NCBI RefSeq assembly: GCF_900187615.1
Contig: NZ_FYDO01000006.1
Span: 1 to 64,000 of the forward strand
DNA from: Pseudomonas sp. Irchel s3f7
GTDB taxonomy: Bacteria > Pseudomonadota > Gammaproteobacteria > Pseudomonadales > Pseudomonadaceae
Direction: 5' to 3'
Length of the DNA: 64,000 nt
Positions within the stretch are counted from its first letter, which is position 1, and every line of letters starts with the position of its first letter. Positions 16,865 through 25,922 of the stretch are shown here, piece by piece. Below the pieces are notes generated by a model. The model worked only from the letters and a program-made list of their open reading frames with translations. It was not told the origin of the DNA and did no database searches. The position numbers and the translations under genes were made by a program.

Positions 16865-17823
16865 CCGATGAACGCCTCACGGTCTTGCTTGAGCAGGGTC
16901 AGCAACCAGACGAAATCTTCCGGCAACGGCGATTCCCAGCTCATGCGCACACCGGTCGTCGGATGATCCAGTTCCAGGAAACGCGCATGCAGCGCCTGAC
17001 GCGGGAAGCTTTTCAGCGACTCGACCATGGTCGGGTTGGCGGCTGGCGGAATGCGGAAACGGCCGCCGTAGGCAGGATCTCCGACCAACGGGAAGTTGAT
17101 GTGCGCCATGTGCACGCGAATCTGGTGCGTACGACCGGTTTCCAGCTTCACCCGCACGTGAGTGTGGGAGCGGAAACGCTCGAGCACACGGTAATGGCTG
17201 ACGGCTTGCTTGCCACCTTCCATCACCGCCATGCGCTGGCGCTGCTGGCCGTGGCGACCGATCGGTGCATTGATCTTGCCACCGGCCGTCACCACACCAA
17301 TCACGATGCACTCATAGATGCGGCTGACGCTACGGCTCTGCAACTGTGTAACCAGCTGCGTCTGCGCTTGAATGGTCTTGGCCACTACCATCAGACCGGT
17401 GGTGTCCTTGTCCAGACGATGCACGATACCGGCGCGGGGCACATTAATGATGTCCGGCACGTGGTGCAGCAAGGCGTTGAGCAGCGTGCCGTCGGCATGA
17501 CCGGCAGCCGGATGCACCACCAGGCCCGCAGGCTTGTTGATCACCAGGATGTCGTCGTCTTCATAGACGATATCCAGGGCAATGTCTTGAGCGACCCATT
17601 CACCTTGAGCTTCCTGCTCGGCAGTCAACTCAAGGATGGCGCCGCCATGGACGATGTCTCGCGGGCGGATAACCGCCCCATCCACAGTCAGGCGGCCGTC
17701 TTTGATCCAGGCGGAAAGGCGCGAGCGCGAGTGCTCAGCGAATAATTGTGCGGCGACTTGATCGAGGCGTTGGCCGCCCAATTCGGACGGCACCTCTGCG
17801 CGAAGTTCAATTTTATCGGACAT
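16861..17823 (-). CDS. rluD: 23S rRNA pseudouridine synthase D
   Basis: A 320-residue enzyme with an N-terminal S4 RNA-binding domain (residues ~15-75: [13 protein letters not shown] ... [18 protein letters not shown]) and a catalytic domain with the RluA-family motif [18 protein letters not shown], whose Asp is catalytic. RluD modifies helix 69 of 23S rRNA. The start at 17823 ([13 protein letters not shown]) fits the family better than a frame 7 codons longer. Divergent from bamD; coupled to pgeF. Confidence 0.94.
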   Translation of the reverse strand: MSDKIELRAEVPSELGGQRLDQVAAQLFAEHSRSRLSAWIKDGRLTVDGAVIRPRDIVHGGAILELTAEQEAQGEWVAQDIALDIVYEDDDILVINKPAGLVVHPAAGHADGTLLNALLHHVPDIINVPRAGIVHRLDKDTTGLMVVAKTIQAQTQLVTQLQSRSVSRIYECIVIGVVTAGGKINAPIGRHGQQRQRMAVMEGGKQAVSHYRVLERFRSHTHVRVKLETGRTHQIRVHMAHINFPLVGDPAYGGRFRIPPAANPTMVESLKSFPRQALHARFLELDHPTTGVRMSWESPLPEDFVWLLTLLKQDREAFIG

Positions 17824-17974
17824 GCTCAGACTAGGCGTCGGCACAGCCTTTGGTTTCGGCTGCGCGCTTGTGGTTAAATACGGCGTCTTTTGCCCCGAGG
17901 CTATTCAACGGGGCGCTCATCATAACAGGACGGCCACGCCCAAGACAGCGGCCGTCATAGGGACGCAAGCCGCC

Positions 17975-18997
17975 ATGCAAGTGAAACACCTGCTGCTGAT
18001 CGCCATCCTCGCATTGACCGCTGCTTGCTCATCGAAGGAAGTCGTAGACGAAAACCTCAGTGAAGTGGAGCTGTACCAGCAGGCTCAAGCCGACCTGGAC
18101 AATAGCAGCTACACCAGCGCCATCGCCAAGCTGAAGGCTCTGGAATCGCGTTATCCGTTCGGTCGCTATGCCGATCAGGCGCAACTCGAGCTCATCTACG
18201 CCAACTACAAGAACACCGAGCCAGAGGCTGCAAAGTCTGCTGCGGAGCGTTTCATTCGTTTGCACCCACAGCATCCGAACGTCGATTACGCTTACTACCT
18301 CAAGGGTCTGACTTCTTTCGATCAGGACGTCGGCCTGCTGGCGCGTTTCCTGCCGCTGGACATGACCAAGCGTGACCCGGGCGCCGCCCGCGACTCTTAT
18401 AACGAGTTCGCCCAGCTGACCAGCCGCTTCCCGAACAGCCGCTACGCACCGGATGCCAAGCAGCGCATGATCTATCTGCGCAACCTGCTGGCCGCCTACG
18501 AAATTCACGTGGCCGACTACTACCTGACCCGTCAGGCTTATGTCGCCGCTGCGAACCGCGGTCGTTACGTGGTGGAAAACTTCCAGGAAACCCCTGCGGT
18601 CGGCGACGGCCTGGCAGTGATGACCGAGTCCTACATGCGCCTTCACCTGGATGAACTGGCCGCCACCAGCCTGGAAACCCTGAAGCTCAACTACCCGAAC
18701 CACCCAAGTCTGGTAGATGGTCAGTTCGTACCGTCGGTGGCCGAAGCCGACAACCGTTCGTGGCTGAGCAAGGCGACCCTGGGTGTGATCGAGTCCCGTC
18801 CGCCGCTGCCACCAGGCGAAACCCGCGCCAACCAGGACGTGCAGCGGCAGTTCCAGGCCGCCAAGGACGCAATCCCTAGCGAGCTCAAGCCTAAAGACGC
18901 CGAAGGCGACGTGATCGAAGAAGAAAATCACGAGGCGGAAGGCAACAACGACGACCGTTCCTGGTTCAGCTACATGACCTTCGGTGTGTTCGACTGA
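17975..18997 (+). CDS. bamD: Outer-membrane assembly lipoprotein BamD
   Basis: A 340-residue lipoprotein of the BAM complex, which folds beta-barrel proteins into the outer membrane (older name ComL). The signal peptide ends in a lipobox LTAAC with the acylated Cys at residue 18. TPR-type helices follow ([62 protein letters not shown]). The acidic C-terminal tail ([18 protein letters not shown]) is typical of Pseudomonas. A strong hairpin terminator follows at 19012. Confidence 0.94.
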   Translation: MQVKHLLLIAILALTAACSSKEVVDENLSEVELYQQAQADLDNSSYTSAIAKLKALESRYPFGRYADQAQLELIYANYKNTEPEAAKSAAERFIRLHPQHPNVDYAYYLKGLTSFDQDVGLLARFLPLDMTKRDPGAARDSYNEFAQLTSRFPNSRYAPDAKQRMIYLRNLLAAYEIHVADYYLTRQAYVAAANRGRYVVENFQETPAVGDGLAVMTESYMRLHLDELAATSLETLKLNYPNHPSLVDGQFVPSVAEADNRSWLSKATLGVIESRPPLPPGETRANQDVQRQFQAAKDAIPSELKPKDAEGDVIEEENHEAEGNNDDRSWFSYMTFGVFD

Positions 18998-19011
18998 CAC
19001 CTGGGTTGCAT

Positions 19012-19043
19012 AAAAAGGGAGACTTTCGAGTCTCCCTTTTTTA
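19012..19043 (+). terminator. Terminator of bamD
   Basis: A 13-bp stem AAAAAGGGAGACT/AGTCTCCCTTTTT closed by a TTCG tetraloop with a T-run, 15 bp after the bamD stop. Confidence 0.93.
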
Positions 19044-19121
19044 TTTCAGCGTTTTATTACGCTGTGCGCCTGCGAGGTCCTTGGCTAAACTGCCAACTCA
19101 TCATTCAAAAAGCAGCTCACC

Positions 19122-19355
19122 ATGCTTCGTCTATTGTTCTGGATTGCCCTGATTGCCGCAGCAGTATGGTTCTGGCGCAAGTTCAAGGGTCAGTCCTCTG
19201 CCCCAAAATCTCCTGGCGAGCGAGAAGCCGCGCCGATGGTCCGTTGCGCCCATTGCGGTGTACATCTGCCCCGCGACCGTGCCCTGAATCTGGAACAACA
19301 ATGGTATTGCAGCCAGGCTCATCTTGAGCAAGGCCCAGGCTCCAGTGACCGCTGA
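19122..19355 (+). CDS. PP0621-family small zinc-ribbon membrane protein
   Basis: A 77-residue protein: one N-terminal membrane helix (MLRLLFWIALIAAAVWFW), a basic linker, then a zinc-ribbon-like MVRCAHCGVHLPRDRAL ... WYCSQAHLEQ (Cys-x2-Cys and Cys-x3-His). It resembles proteins named PP0621 family in Pseudomonas. Its 3' end overlaps the start of pilS by up to 32 bp, suggesting co-transcription. Role unknown. Confidence 0.8.
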   Translation: MLRLLFWIALIAAAVWFWRKFKGQSSAPKSPGEREAAPMVRCAHCGVHLPRDRALNLEQQWYCSQAHLEQGPGSSDR

Positions 19356-20925
19356 GACAATCAGTCCCGGCGACAAACAGGCCAAGCGACTGCTGCGCCT
19401 CTATCATCTGTACCGTTTGACCATTGGCATCATCCTGGTGCTGATTTCCAGCGACATGGACAACCCACTGCTGACGTCTGCCAACGACGCTTTATTGCGC
19501 AGTGGCAGTTGGTTGTATCTGGCCCTGAATATTTTGCTGGTGGTGTTTCCCGGAAACACACGACGCCCCGGGCAAATGTTCAGTCTGGCGCTGATCGACG
19601 TTCTACTGCTCAGCGGCCTGTTCTACGCCGCCGGCGGTGTCGCCAGCGCCATTGGCAATCTCCTGATCGTCTCGGTGGCCATCAGCAATACCCTGTTGCG
19701 AAGGCGTCTCGGCCTGTTGATTGCCGCTGTCGGTGCTTTGGGCATTGGCGGTTTCAGCGTACTCCTGAGCCTCGATCATTCCGCCAGCGCCAATGATTAC
19801 CTGCAAGTGGGTACGCTCGGCACCCTGTGCTTTGCAGCGGCATTGCTGGTGCAAGGCCTGACACGGCGCGTTGAAGTCAGCGAAACCCTGGCGCAACAGC
19901 GGGCCAGCGAAGTGGTCGGCCTCGAAACCCTCAATACCCTGATCCTGCAACGCATGCGCACCGGCATCCTGGTGCTCGACGAACGTCGATACGTGCAACT
20001 GGCCAACCACGGCGCCCTGAACCTGCTTGGTTGCGGCACCCTCGACGGCCGATCGATCGACGACTGCGCTCCAGCCCTGGTCGAGCGCCTGCAACGGTGG
20101 CTCGACAATCCGGTTCGTCGCCCCCAGAGCCTTAAAATCGAACGCACCGGCCTGGAGTTGCAACCGAACTTCATAGCGCTAGACCAAAGCCCACAACACC
20201 AGACGCTGGTCTTCCTCGAAGACCTTGCCCACATCGCACAGCAGGCCCAGCAATTGAAGCTCGCAGGCCTGGGCCGTTTGACCGCCAGCATCTCCCATGA
20301 AATCCGCAATCCGCTGGGCGCCATCAGTCATGCCGCACAACTGTTGCGCGAATCAGAGGAACTGAACGCTGCCGATCGCCGTCTGACGCAGATTATTCAA
20401 GATCACTCCCAGCGCATGAATCGTGTCATCGAAAACGTCCTGCAATTGTCCCGCCGCGAACAAACCGTGCCGCAACGGCTCGACCTGAAACCGTGGCTGG
20501 AGCACTTCGTGGCGCAGGCCCGCGAAGTAACAAGCCAGAACCAGCACATTCATCTGAACATCGGCGCCGGGGATTTCAAAACCCTGATGGACCCGAACCA
20601 GTTGAGCCAGATCCTCGATAACCTGTTGCGTAATGCCTGGCGCCACAGCAGCCAGGAGCAAGCGCAGGTTCGGCTTGATCTGTTCATCGACCGCGACAGC
20701 CAACTACCGACCCTCGACATCCTCGACAACGGCCCCGGAGTTGCCCCGGAGTTGCAAACGCATCTGTTTGAACCGTTTTTCACCACCAGCCCGCAAGGCA
20801 CAGGCCTGGGGTTGTATCTGTCCCGTGAGCTGTGCGAAAGCAATCAGGCCCGCCTGGACTTCAAGCCACACCAAGAGGGCGGCTGCTTTCGCATCACCTT
20901 TGCTCACGGACGGAAACAAAGTTGA
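19324..20925 (+). CDS. pilS: Sensor histidine kinase PilS
   Basis: A 533-residue membrane histidine kinase that, in P. aeruginosa, controls pilA through PilR. Membrane helices occupy about residues 28-180, followed by a PAS-like domain (ILQRMRTGILVLDERRYVQLANHGALNLLG). HisKA has the H-box ASISHEIRNPLGAISHAAQLL, then N-box QILDNLLRNAWRHS and the G boxes LDNGPGVAPE and GTGLGLYLSREL. The start is uncertain: a TTG at 19324 gives full length, and a GTG at 19345 would remove seven residues; both overlap or abut the upstream gene. pilR starts 2 bp after the stop. Confidence 0.92.
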   Translation: MSKAQAPVTAETISPGDKQAKRLLRLYHLYRLTIGIILVLISSDMDNPLLTSANDALLRSGSWLYLALNILLVVFPGNTRRPGQMFSLALIDVLLLSGLFYAAGGVASAIGNLLIVSVAISNTLLRRRLGLLIAAVGALGIGGFSVLLSLDHSASANDYLQVGTLGTLCFAAALLVQGLTRRVEVSETLAQQRASEVVGLETLNTLILQRMRTGILVLDERRYVQLANHGALNLLGCGTLDGRSIDDCAPALVERLQRWLDNPVRRPQSLKIERTGLELQPNFIALDQSPQHQTLVFLEDLAHIAQQAQQLKLAGLGRLTASISHEIRNPLGAISHAAQLLRESEELNAADRRLTQIIQDHSQRMNRVIENVLQLSRREQTVPQRLDLKPWLEHFVAQAREVTSQNQHIHLNIGAGDFKTLMDPNQLSQILDNLLRNAWRHSSQEQAQVRLDLFIDRDSQLPTLDILDNGPGVAPELQTHLFEPFFTTSPQGTGLGLYLSRELCESNQARLDFKPHQEGGCFRITFAHGRKQS

Positions 20926-20927
20926 AC

Positions 20928-22259
20928 ATGGGACTACGGCAAAAAGTCCTGGTCGTCGATGACGAGCCGGACATCCGCGAACTCCTGGAAATCACCCTGG
21001 GACGGATGAAACTCGAGACCTTCAGTGCCCGCAATGTTGCCGAGGCGCTGGCGCTATTGAAACGCGAGACCTTCGACCTGTGCCTGACCGACATGCGTAT
21101 GCCGGACGGCTCCGGCCTTGAGCTGGTGCAATACATCCAGCAACGTTATCCACAGGTGCCCGTGGCGATGATCACGGCTTATGGCAGCCTCGACACCGCG
21201 ATCAATGCGCTCAAGGCCGGGGCCTTCGACTTTTTGACCAAACCGGTGGACCTCACCCGCCTGCGCGAACTGGTCACCAACGCCCTGCTGCTCCCCGTAG
21301 CAGAGGTCGCCATTGACCGACGTTTGCTCGGTGATTCATTGCCGATGCGCACGCTACGCAAGCACATCACCAAACTGGCGCGCAGTCAGGCACCGGTGTA
21401 CATCAGTGGCGAATCCGGTAGCGGTAAAGAATTGGTCGCGCGCCTGATCCATGACCAGGGCCCCCGCGCCAACCAACCGTTCATTCCGATCAACTGCGGA
21501 GCGATTCCGTCGGAACTGATGGAAAGCGAGTTTTTTGGCCACCGCAAAGGCAGCTTCAGCGGTGCCATCGAAGACAAGCCCGGCCTGTTCCAGGCGGCCC
21601 AAGGCGGTACCCTTTTCCTCGACGAAGTGGCTGATCTGCCACTGGCGATGCAAGTCAAACTGTTGCGCGCCATTCAGGAAAAAGCCGTGCGTCGTGTCGG
21701 CGGGCAGCAGGAGACGTTGGTTGATGTACGCATCCTTTGTGCAACGCACAAGGACCTGGATGCCGAAGTCGCCGCCGAGCGCTTTCGACAGGATCTGTAC
21801 TACCGCTTGAACGTCATCGAGATTCGAGTGCCACCTTTGCGCGAGCGCCGCGATGACATCGAAACACTGTCCAGTCACATGCTCAAACGCCTCGCCGCCG
21901 ACACCGGTCAACCTGCGGCAAAACTCCACCCGCAAGCCCTCGATGCGCTGAAAAGCTACCGCTTCCCTGGCAACGTCCGGGAGCTGGAAAACATGCTCGA
22001 ACGTGCGCATACGTTGTGCGAGAACAAGCAGATCGAAGCGAGCGACTTGCGCCTGGCCGAAGGCAACTGCGCCGTCGAAGGCGGCCTGCCGGATCTGACG
22101 CAGATCGACAATCTGGAAACCTATCTGGAAAACGTCGAACGCCAGTTGCTGCTTCAGGCGCTGGAAGAAACCCGCTGGAACCGCACGGCGGCGGCTCAGC
22201 GGTTGAACCTTTCGTTCAGGTCGATGCGGTATCGATTGAAGAAATTAGGGTTGGATTAA
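20928..22259 (+). CDS. pilR: Sigma-54-dependent response regulator PilR
   Basis: A 443-residue NtrC-type activator. The receiver domain (1-120) has VLVVDDEPDIRELLE and phospho-acceptor Asp in LCLTDMRMPDGSG. The AAA+ domain has Walker A GESGSGKELVAR and the sigma-54 contact loop as KGSFSGAIED (GAFTGA-like), with Walker B GGTLFLDEV. A Fis-type HTH closes the protein (NRTAAAQRLNLSFRSMRYRLKKLGLD). The start at 20928 is chosen because the frame upstream lies inside pilS. The obvious target in this window is the sigma-54 promoter of pilA at 1463-1479. Confidence 0.94.
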   Translation: MGLRQKVLVVDDEPDIRELLEITLGRMKLETFSARNVAEALALLKRETFDLCLTDMRMPDGSGLELVQYIQQRYPQVPVAMITAYGSLDTAINALKAGAFDFLTKPVDLTRLRELVTNALLLPVAEVAIDRRLLGDSLPMRTLRKHITKLARSQAPVYISGESGSGKELVARLIHDQGPRANQPFIPINCGAIPSELMESEFFGHRKGSFSGAIEDKPGLFQAAQGGTLFLDEVADLPLAMQVKLLRAIQEKAVRRVGGQQETLVDVRILCATHKDLDAEVAAERFRQDLYYRLNVIEIRVPPLRERRDDIETLSSHMLKRLAADTGQPAAKLHPQALDALKSYRFPGNVRELENMLERAHTLCENKQIEASDLRLAEGNCAVEGGLPDLTQIDNLETYLENVERQLLLQALEETRWNRTAAAQRLNLSFRSMRYRLKKLGLD

Positions 22260-22264
22260 GCATT

Positions 22265-22307
22265 AAAGATCGCAGCCTTCGGCAGCGCCTGCATGGCTGC
22301 GATCTTT
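22265..22307. terminator. Bidirectional terminator between pilR and thiO
   Basis: A 13-bp perfect stem AAAGATCGCAGCC/GGCTGCGATCTTT with a 17-nt loop, placed between two converging genes. The AAAGATCGCAGCCTTCGGCAG string resembles a dispersed intergenic repeat of fluorescent pseudomonads; a fragment (CTGCGATCTTTTG) recurs at 51109. Confidence 0.85.
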
Positions 22308-22317
22308 TGACTTTACG

Positions 22318-23418
22318 TCAGATCCGCCCGCTCGGCGCATACGGCGCCGGATCAATAATCGGCGCCCGCCCCAGCATCACATCGGCAAACAACTGACACG
22401 ATGCTGGCGCCAGCACCAACCCGTTACGGTAGTGCCCGCAGTTGAGCCAGAGCCCTTCAAACCCCGGTACTCGACCGATGTAAGGAATGCCTTCCGGCGA
22501 TCCCGGGCGTAATCCGGCCCAATGTCCGACCACTTCGGCGTCGGCCAGGGCAGGAATCAATTCCTCCGCCGAGGCCTTGAGGCTTTCCAGCGCCGACCGG
22601 GTGGGTGTCTTGTCGAAACCTTCATGTTCCAGTGTGCTGCCGATCAGGATGTGACCATCGCGCCGGGGTATCGCATAACGCCCCTTGGCCAGAACGATAC
22701 TCGGCAGGAAATCCGCCGCGCACTTGTAGAGGATCATCTGCCCTTTCACGGGCTCGACGGGCAGTTCAAGGCCCAGGCCCTTGAGCAGATCACCGCTCCA
22801 TGCGCCTGCGGTCAAGACCACTTGATCGCCATGGATGACACCAGTGGCCGTGTGCACGCCGACCACTTTATCGCCGTCACGAACAAACCCGCTGACTTCG
22901 CATTGCTCATGAATCGTCACGTTCGGCAGCGCCAGCAACGCGGCCTTCAGCGACTTCACCAGGCGTGGATTACGCACATTGGCCACATCGGCCATGTGGA
23001 TCGCCCGGGAAAAACCGCCGCCCAGCACCGGAACCGCGTCGTGAGCCGCCGAGATATCCACAGCCCTCAAAGGACGGTTTTCCCGAACGGCCCAAGCCAG
23101 CGCTTCGGCCTCGTCATTCAGGTCGAGCCAGTACAGGCCAGTGATATGCACTTCAGGATCGACGCCAGTCGCTGCAAACAAGCGCTCGCCCAGCTGTGGA
23201 TAAAAATCCTGGGACCAATGAGCCAACGCAGTCACTGCCGGGCTGTAGCGCCACGGGTAAAGTGGCGAAACGATCCCGCCGCCGGCCCAGGAAGATTCCT
23301 GGCCGACGCTCGAACGATCCAGCAGCACAACACTCTGCACTTCGGACGCCAGATTGAATGCCGTCAGCAAACCAATCACACCGCCGCCGACAATCACCAC
23401 TTGCTGTTGCCTGGTCAT
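22318..23418 (-). CDS. thiO: Glycine oxidase ThiO
   Basis: A 366-residue FAD-dependent amine oxidase (DadA superfamily) that makes the iminoglycine precursor of the thiazole ring of thiamine. The N-terminal FAD motif is VVIVGGGVIGLLTAFNLA, followed by SSWAGGGIVSPLYPWRY and, near the C-terminus, GHWAGLRPGSPEGIPYIG and NCGHYRNGLVLAP, all typical of ThiO. Starts at 23418 and 23445 are both possible; the shorter begins right before the FAD motif. It lies between pilR and pilE, as it lies between pilR and the minor pilins in P. aeruginosa. Confidence 0.9.
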   Translation of the reverse strand: MTRQQQVVIVGGGVIGLLTAFNLASEVQSVVLLDRSSVGQESSWAGGGIVSPLYPWRYSPAVTALAHWSQDFYPQLGERLFAATGVDPEVHITGLYWLDLNDEAEALAWAVRENRPLRAVDISAAHDAVPVLGGGFSRAIHMADVANVRNPRLVKSLKAALLALPNVTIHEQCEVSGFVRDGDKVVGVHTATGVIHGDQVVLTAGAWSGDLLKGLGLELPVEPVKGQMILYKCAADFLPSIVLAKGRYAIPRRDGHILIGSTLEHEGFDKTPTRSALESLKASAEELIPALADAEVVGHWAGLRPGSPEGIPYIGRVPGFEGLWLNCGHYRNGLVLAPASCQLFADVMLGRAPIIDPAPYAPSGRI

Positions 23419-23473
23419 GTTCTGATCCAACCATTCATTAGACATAGGGCGCAAAAGGCACCCGAAAGAAATC

Positions 23474-23875
23474 TCAACGCCCCCAGCAATCCTTGGTGGT
23501 CAGGCCGGATGCGGCGTTGACCATGCCGAGCACACCGGTGTTGGTGATGGTGAAATCACCACACTTGTCTGTGGCCATGCTGCCGTCCGCCTTGCGCACA
23601 GCCGTCAGCAGGAAGGACTGGTCGGTCAGCGTCGAAGTGATCGTGTAGTAGTCGTTGCCGGGGCTCAGGCCGGCAGCACCGGTGTAGGCATTTTTTTGCG
23701 AGTAGAAGCGTTCAAGCATCTGCGCTTGTTCAGACAGCAGCCCGGCCACTTCGGCGCGTCGCCCTTTCTGCAGATATTCGGTAAAACTCGGTGCAGCAAT
23801 GGTCATGACAATACCGATGATTGCAATCACGATCATGATTTCGATCAGGGTAAAGCCGCGGTTGAATCTGTGCAT
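23474..23875 (-). CDS. pilE: Minor pilin PilE
   Basis: A 133-residue type IV pilin-like protein with leader MHRFNRG and mature start FTLIEIMIVIAIIGIVMTIAAPSFTEYLQ (Glu+5 present), then a PilE-type domain with GNDYYTITSTLTDQSFLLTAV and two cysteines near the C-terminus. Minor pilins prime pilus assembly and form the tip complex. It is the last gene of the operon fimU-pilVWX-(138-aa protein)-pilE and starts 14 bp after the preceding stop. Confidence 0.9.
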   Translation of the reverse strand: MHRFNRGFTLIEIMIVIAIIGIVMTIAAPSFTEYLQKGRRAEVAGLLSEQAQMLERFYSQKNAYTGAAGLSPGNDYYTITSTLTDQSFLLTAVRKADGSMATDKCGDFTITNTGVLGMVNAASGLTTKDCWGR

Positions 23876-23889
23876 GCCTCAACTCTCAC

Positions 23890-24306
23890 TTACTGTATTT
23901 GTCGCCACATGATGCGACGGCTGCCGCCGCCGGTTTTTTCCACCCCTTGGGCGTTGTCGCCACTGGAGTCACTGTCGATTTCGGTGTTGTCATCGTCAAT
24001 GGCGCTTGTGTCCTCTCCGACAAACACAACCCCGCTTGAAATCGCATCGGGGTTATCGACCACGCCATCGCCATTACTGTCGAGCATCTTAACGCTGAAC
24101 GCCTCGGGCAGCTTCAGGCAGATTGGTCTCAACCCCACTTTGTCGTGATAGAAACCATACCAGTGACCAGAGGCCAGGCAACGCTCCCGGTTCAGGGCGG
24201 GCTTGTCCGGCGGTGAAAAGGACCAGGCGGGAACTGCAAGACACATCGCCAAAACAGCGCCGCACACACGAATCCGAAAACCTACGCGCTGCTCAATATT
24301 TCGCAT
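23890..24306 (-). CDS. Small secreted protein in the pilY1 position, EF-hand-like loop
   Basis: A 138-residue protein with an N-terminal signal sequence (hydrophobic residues ~13-26, cleavage near AWS-FSPP). The mature part has three cysteines or fewer, an EF-hand/calcium-loop-like D76-x-N78-x-D80-G-x-x-D84, a long acidic Ser/Asp stretch and a C-terminus ending RRIMWRQIQ. It stands where P. aeruginosa has the large pilY1 plus pilY2 genes, between pilX and pilE, and overlaps the pilX 3' end by 14 bp. PilY1 also has calcium-binding loops, so this may be a reduced PilY-like protein or a remnant; that identity is inference. I do not recognise a named family. Confidence 0.7.
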   Translation of the reverse strand: MRNIEQRVGFRIRVCGAVLAMCLAVPAWSFSPPDKPALNRERCLASGHWYGFYHDKVGLRPICLKLPEAFSVKMLDSNGDGVVDNPDAISSGVVFVGEDTSAIDDDNTEIDSDSSGDNAQGVEKTGGGSRRIMWRQIQ

Positions 24307-24757
24307 AAGTGCTCTCCACCACACTGCGAGAACTGCCCACAATGCCTACCGCTGTTACCCGGTACAGCGTCGCTGGCGTATTGATCGGCACGTTCACCAC
24401 ATTTCGTACGACACCTAAATTTTGCACGCCATAAAAGCCCTTGCCGGATGCGATCCACGTCACCCCCGACGTGGTATTGAACCCTGCTGCCGTTATCACC
24501 GACGACTCAGCCGGTGGCGCGCATTGGCGAACACCGCTGCACACCGGCAGCGAATAGCTGTCTCGCTGCACTGCGCTTTCGCCCACTCGCAGCACGGCTT
24601 CGGCGCTCTGGAACGTTTGATTGCGCAGAGCCACACTGCCGGCCATTTTTTCCTGCAGCGTGGCACTCTGCATCGATGAAATGCCGATCAGCGTCAGCAA
24701 CAACAAAAACACCAGACTGACCAGCAGCGCCATGCCGCGCTCGGATTGGCAACTCAT
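24293..24757 (-). CDS. pilX: Minor pilin PilX
   Basis: A 154-residue pilin-like protein. The leader MSCQSERG is followed by MALLVSLVFLLLLTLIGISSMQSA; the usual Glu+5 is absent, a known feature of PilX/GspK-type minor pilins. The segment LQEKMAGSVALRNQTFQSAEAVLRVGE is typical of PilX. AGAGGGCG precedes the ATG at 24757, which lies 11 bp after the pilW stop; a longer GTG-started frame is less likely. Confidence 0.87.
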   Translation of the reverse strand: MSCQSERGMALLVSLVFLLLLTLIGISSMQSATLQEKMAGSVALRNQTFQSAEAVLRVGESAVQRDSYSLPVCSGVRQCAPPAESSVITAAGFNTTSGVTWIASGKGFYGVQNLGVVRNVVNVPINTPATLYRVTAVGIVGSSRSVVESTYAKY

Positions 24758-24768
24758 TGATCGCCCTC

Positions 24769-25476
24769 TCACAGCAAGCGGTTGCGCAAGGCGGCAACCA
24801 CATTGAAGGTTTGATCACGGACCCTGTGGTTGGGGTCATACAGCGTCAGCGTCAGACGAACGCTGCGGATGCGCGCAGGGTCCGTCGGGTTGCTGCTGTA
24901 ACTGGACGCGCCGATGTCAGTGGCGGAACTGGCGAGACCGAAGCTCACATCGAACGCACTGACATTATTCACCAGCACCTGTTGCGCGCCCTCTCCGCTC
25001 CCCATCGACAGTTGATTGTTGCTGAAGCGGTAAATCACCCGCCGGATCGGAAACGCCAGTTGCCCCGGTGGGGGCGTCGAGGCCTCGCTATGTGCCGTTG
25101 CACTGTTGCGACAATCGGAAATCACCGTCCAGCTGGGCTTGCCGCCATTGCTGCCGACATCCGCCGTTATCAACGTCAATTTGCGGGCGGAGTTGTCCCA
25201 ACGAATCGGCGACATCTGGCTTGCCGCGAAGTCCTTTTTCAAGCTCGAATCGGTGATCGTCCCCTGGCAGCCGAACATGCCGACCATACGGATTTCCTGG
25301 ATCAGTTTGCTCAGCACGAAACGCGCATCTTCCTGCATGGTGGCTGCGGCGTTCTGGCTGAGATACGTGTTTTTGGACGCGATGAACACTTGCACTACAC
25401 CCAGCACGACGATCAGGCTCAGCGCCAGGGCGATCAGCAATTCGATGAGGCCAAAGCCTTTGCTGCCGCGGCTCAC
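24769..25476 (-). CDS. pilW: Minor pilin PilW
   Basis: A 235-residue minor pilin with leader MSRGSKG and mature N-terminus FGLIELLIALALSLIVVLGVVQVFIASKNTY. The PilW-type middle has QEDARFVLSKLIQEIRMVGMFGC. Starts with GTG overlapping the pilV stop (GTGA), so the two are translationally coupled. It joins PilV, PilX and FimU in the priming complex. Confidence 0.9.
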   Translation of the reverse strand: MSRGSKGFGLIELLIALALSLIVVLGVVQVFIASKNTYLSQNAAATMQEDARFVLSKLIQEIRMVGMFGCQGTITDSSLKKDFAASQMSPIRWDNSARKLTLITADVGSNGGKPSWTVISDCRNSATAHSEASTPPPGQLAFPIRRVIYRFSNNQLSMGSGEGAQQVLVNNVSAFDVSFGLASSATDIGASSYSSNPTDPARIRSVRLTLTLYDPNHRVRDQTFNVVAALRNRLL

Positions 25477-25922
25477 GGGGTCATCACCGGGTCGACGGTT
25501 GCGCGGCTGGTCAGGACGAAACTGCGTCGCGAATCAGCCATGTTGGCCGCTCGCGAGTCGTACCATTCGATGGTGATCGTGTACACCCGTTGATTGACGG
25601 TGATGCTGCCGGTGGCAGTGGGGCCGCCAAAACCGATGATATTGGTGTTGAAGTCGTAAAGATCCTGATCCCGGGTAACGTTCAGGTTGCCCGACGCGGG
25701 TGGCGCAACGGTGTAATCGGCAGTCGCGTTGGCGCGAATGCGGTCCATCATGTCGTAGGCGATAAAGCTCGCCTGGCTGCTCATGCGTGAACTGTCCGTG
25801 TACTTCAGCGCATTGAGCTGTAATGCCGCCGCCCCCAGCAACCCCACGCCGAGTATCAACAACGCCACCAGGACCTCGATCAGCGTCATGCCCTTTTGTA
25901 CAGACCTGCTCCCTGCCCTCAT
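25473..25922 (-). CDS. pilV: Minor pilin PilV
   Basis: A 149-residue minor pilin: leader MRAGSRSVQKG, then MTLIEVLVALLILGVGLLGAAALQLNALKYTDSS, the PilV signature including Glu+5. The ATG at 25922 overlaps the fimU stop by 4 bp (ATGA); a frame 13 codons longer reaches into fimU and is rejected. PilV connects the other minor pilins. Confidence 0.9.
   Translation of the reverse strand: MRAGSRSVQKGMTLIEVLVALLILGVGLLGAAALQLNALKYTDSSRMSSQASFIAYDMMDRIRANATADYTVAPPASGNLNVTRDQDLYDFNTNIIGFGGPTATGSITVNQRVYTITIEWYDSRAANMADSRRSFVLTSRATVDPVMTP

Noticed and set aside
24507..24839. Minus-strand frame of 110 codons overlapping pilX and pilW
   Set aside because: Another frame of the minor-pilin operon; pilX has the ribosome site and the pilin-like helix.
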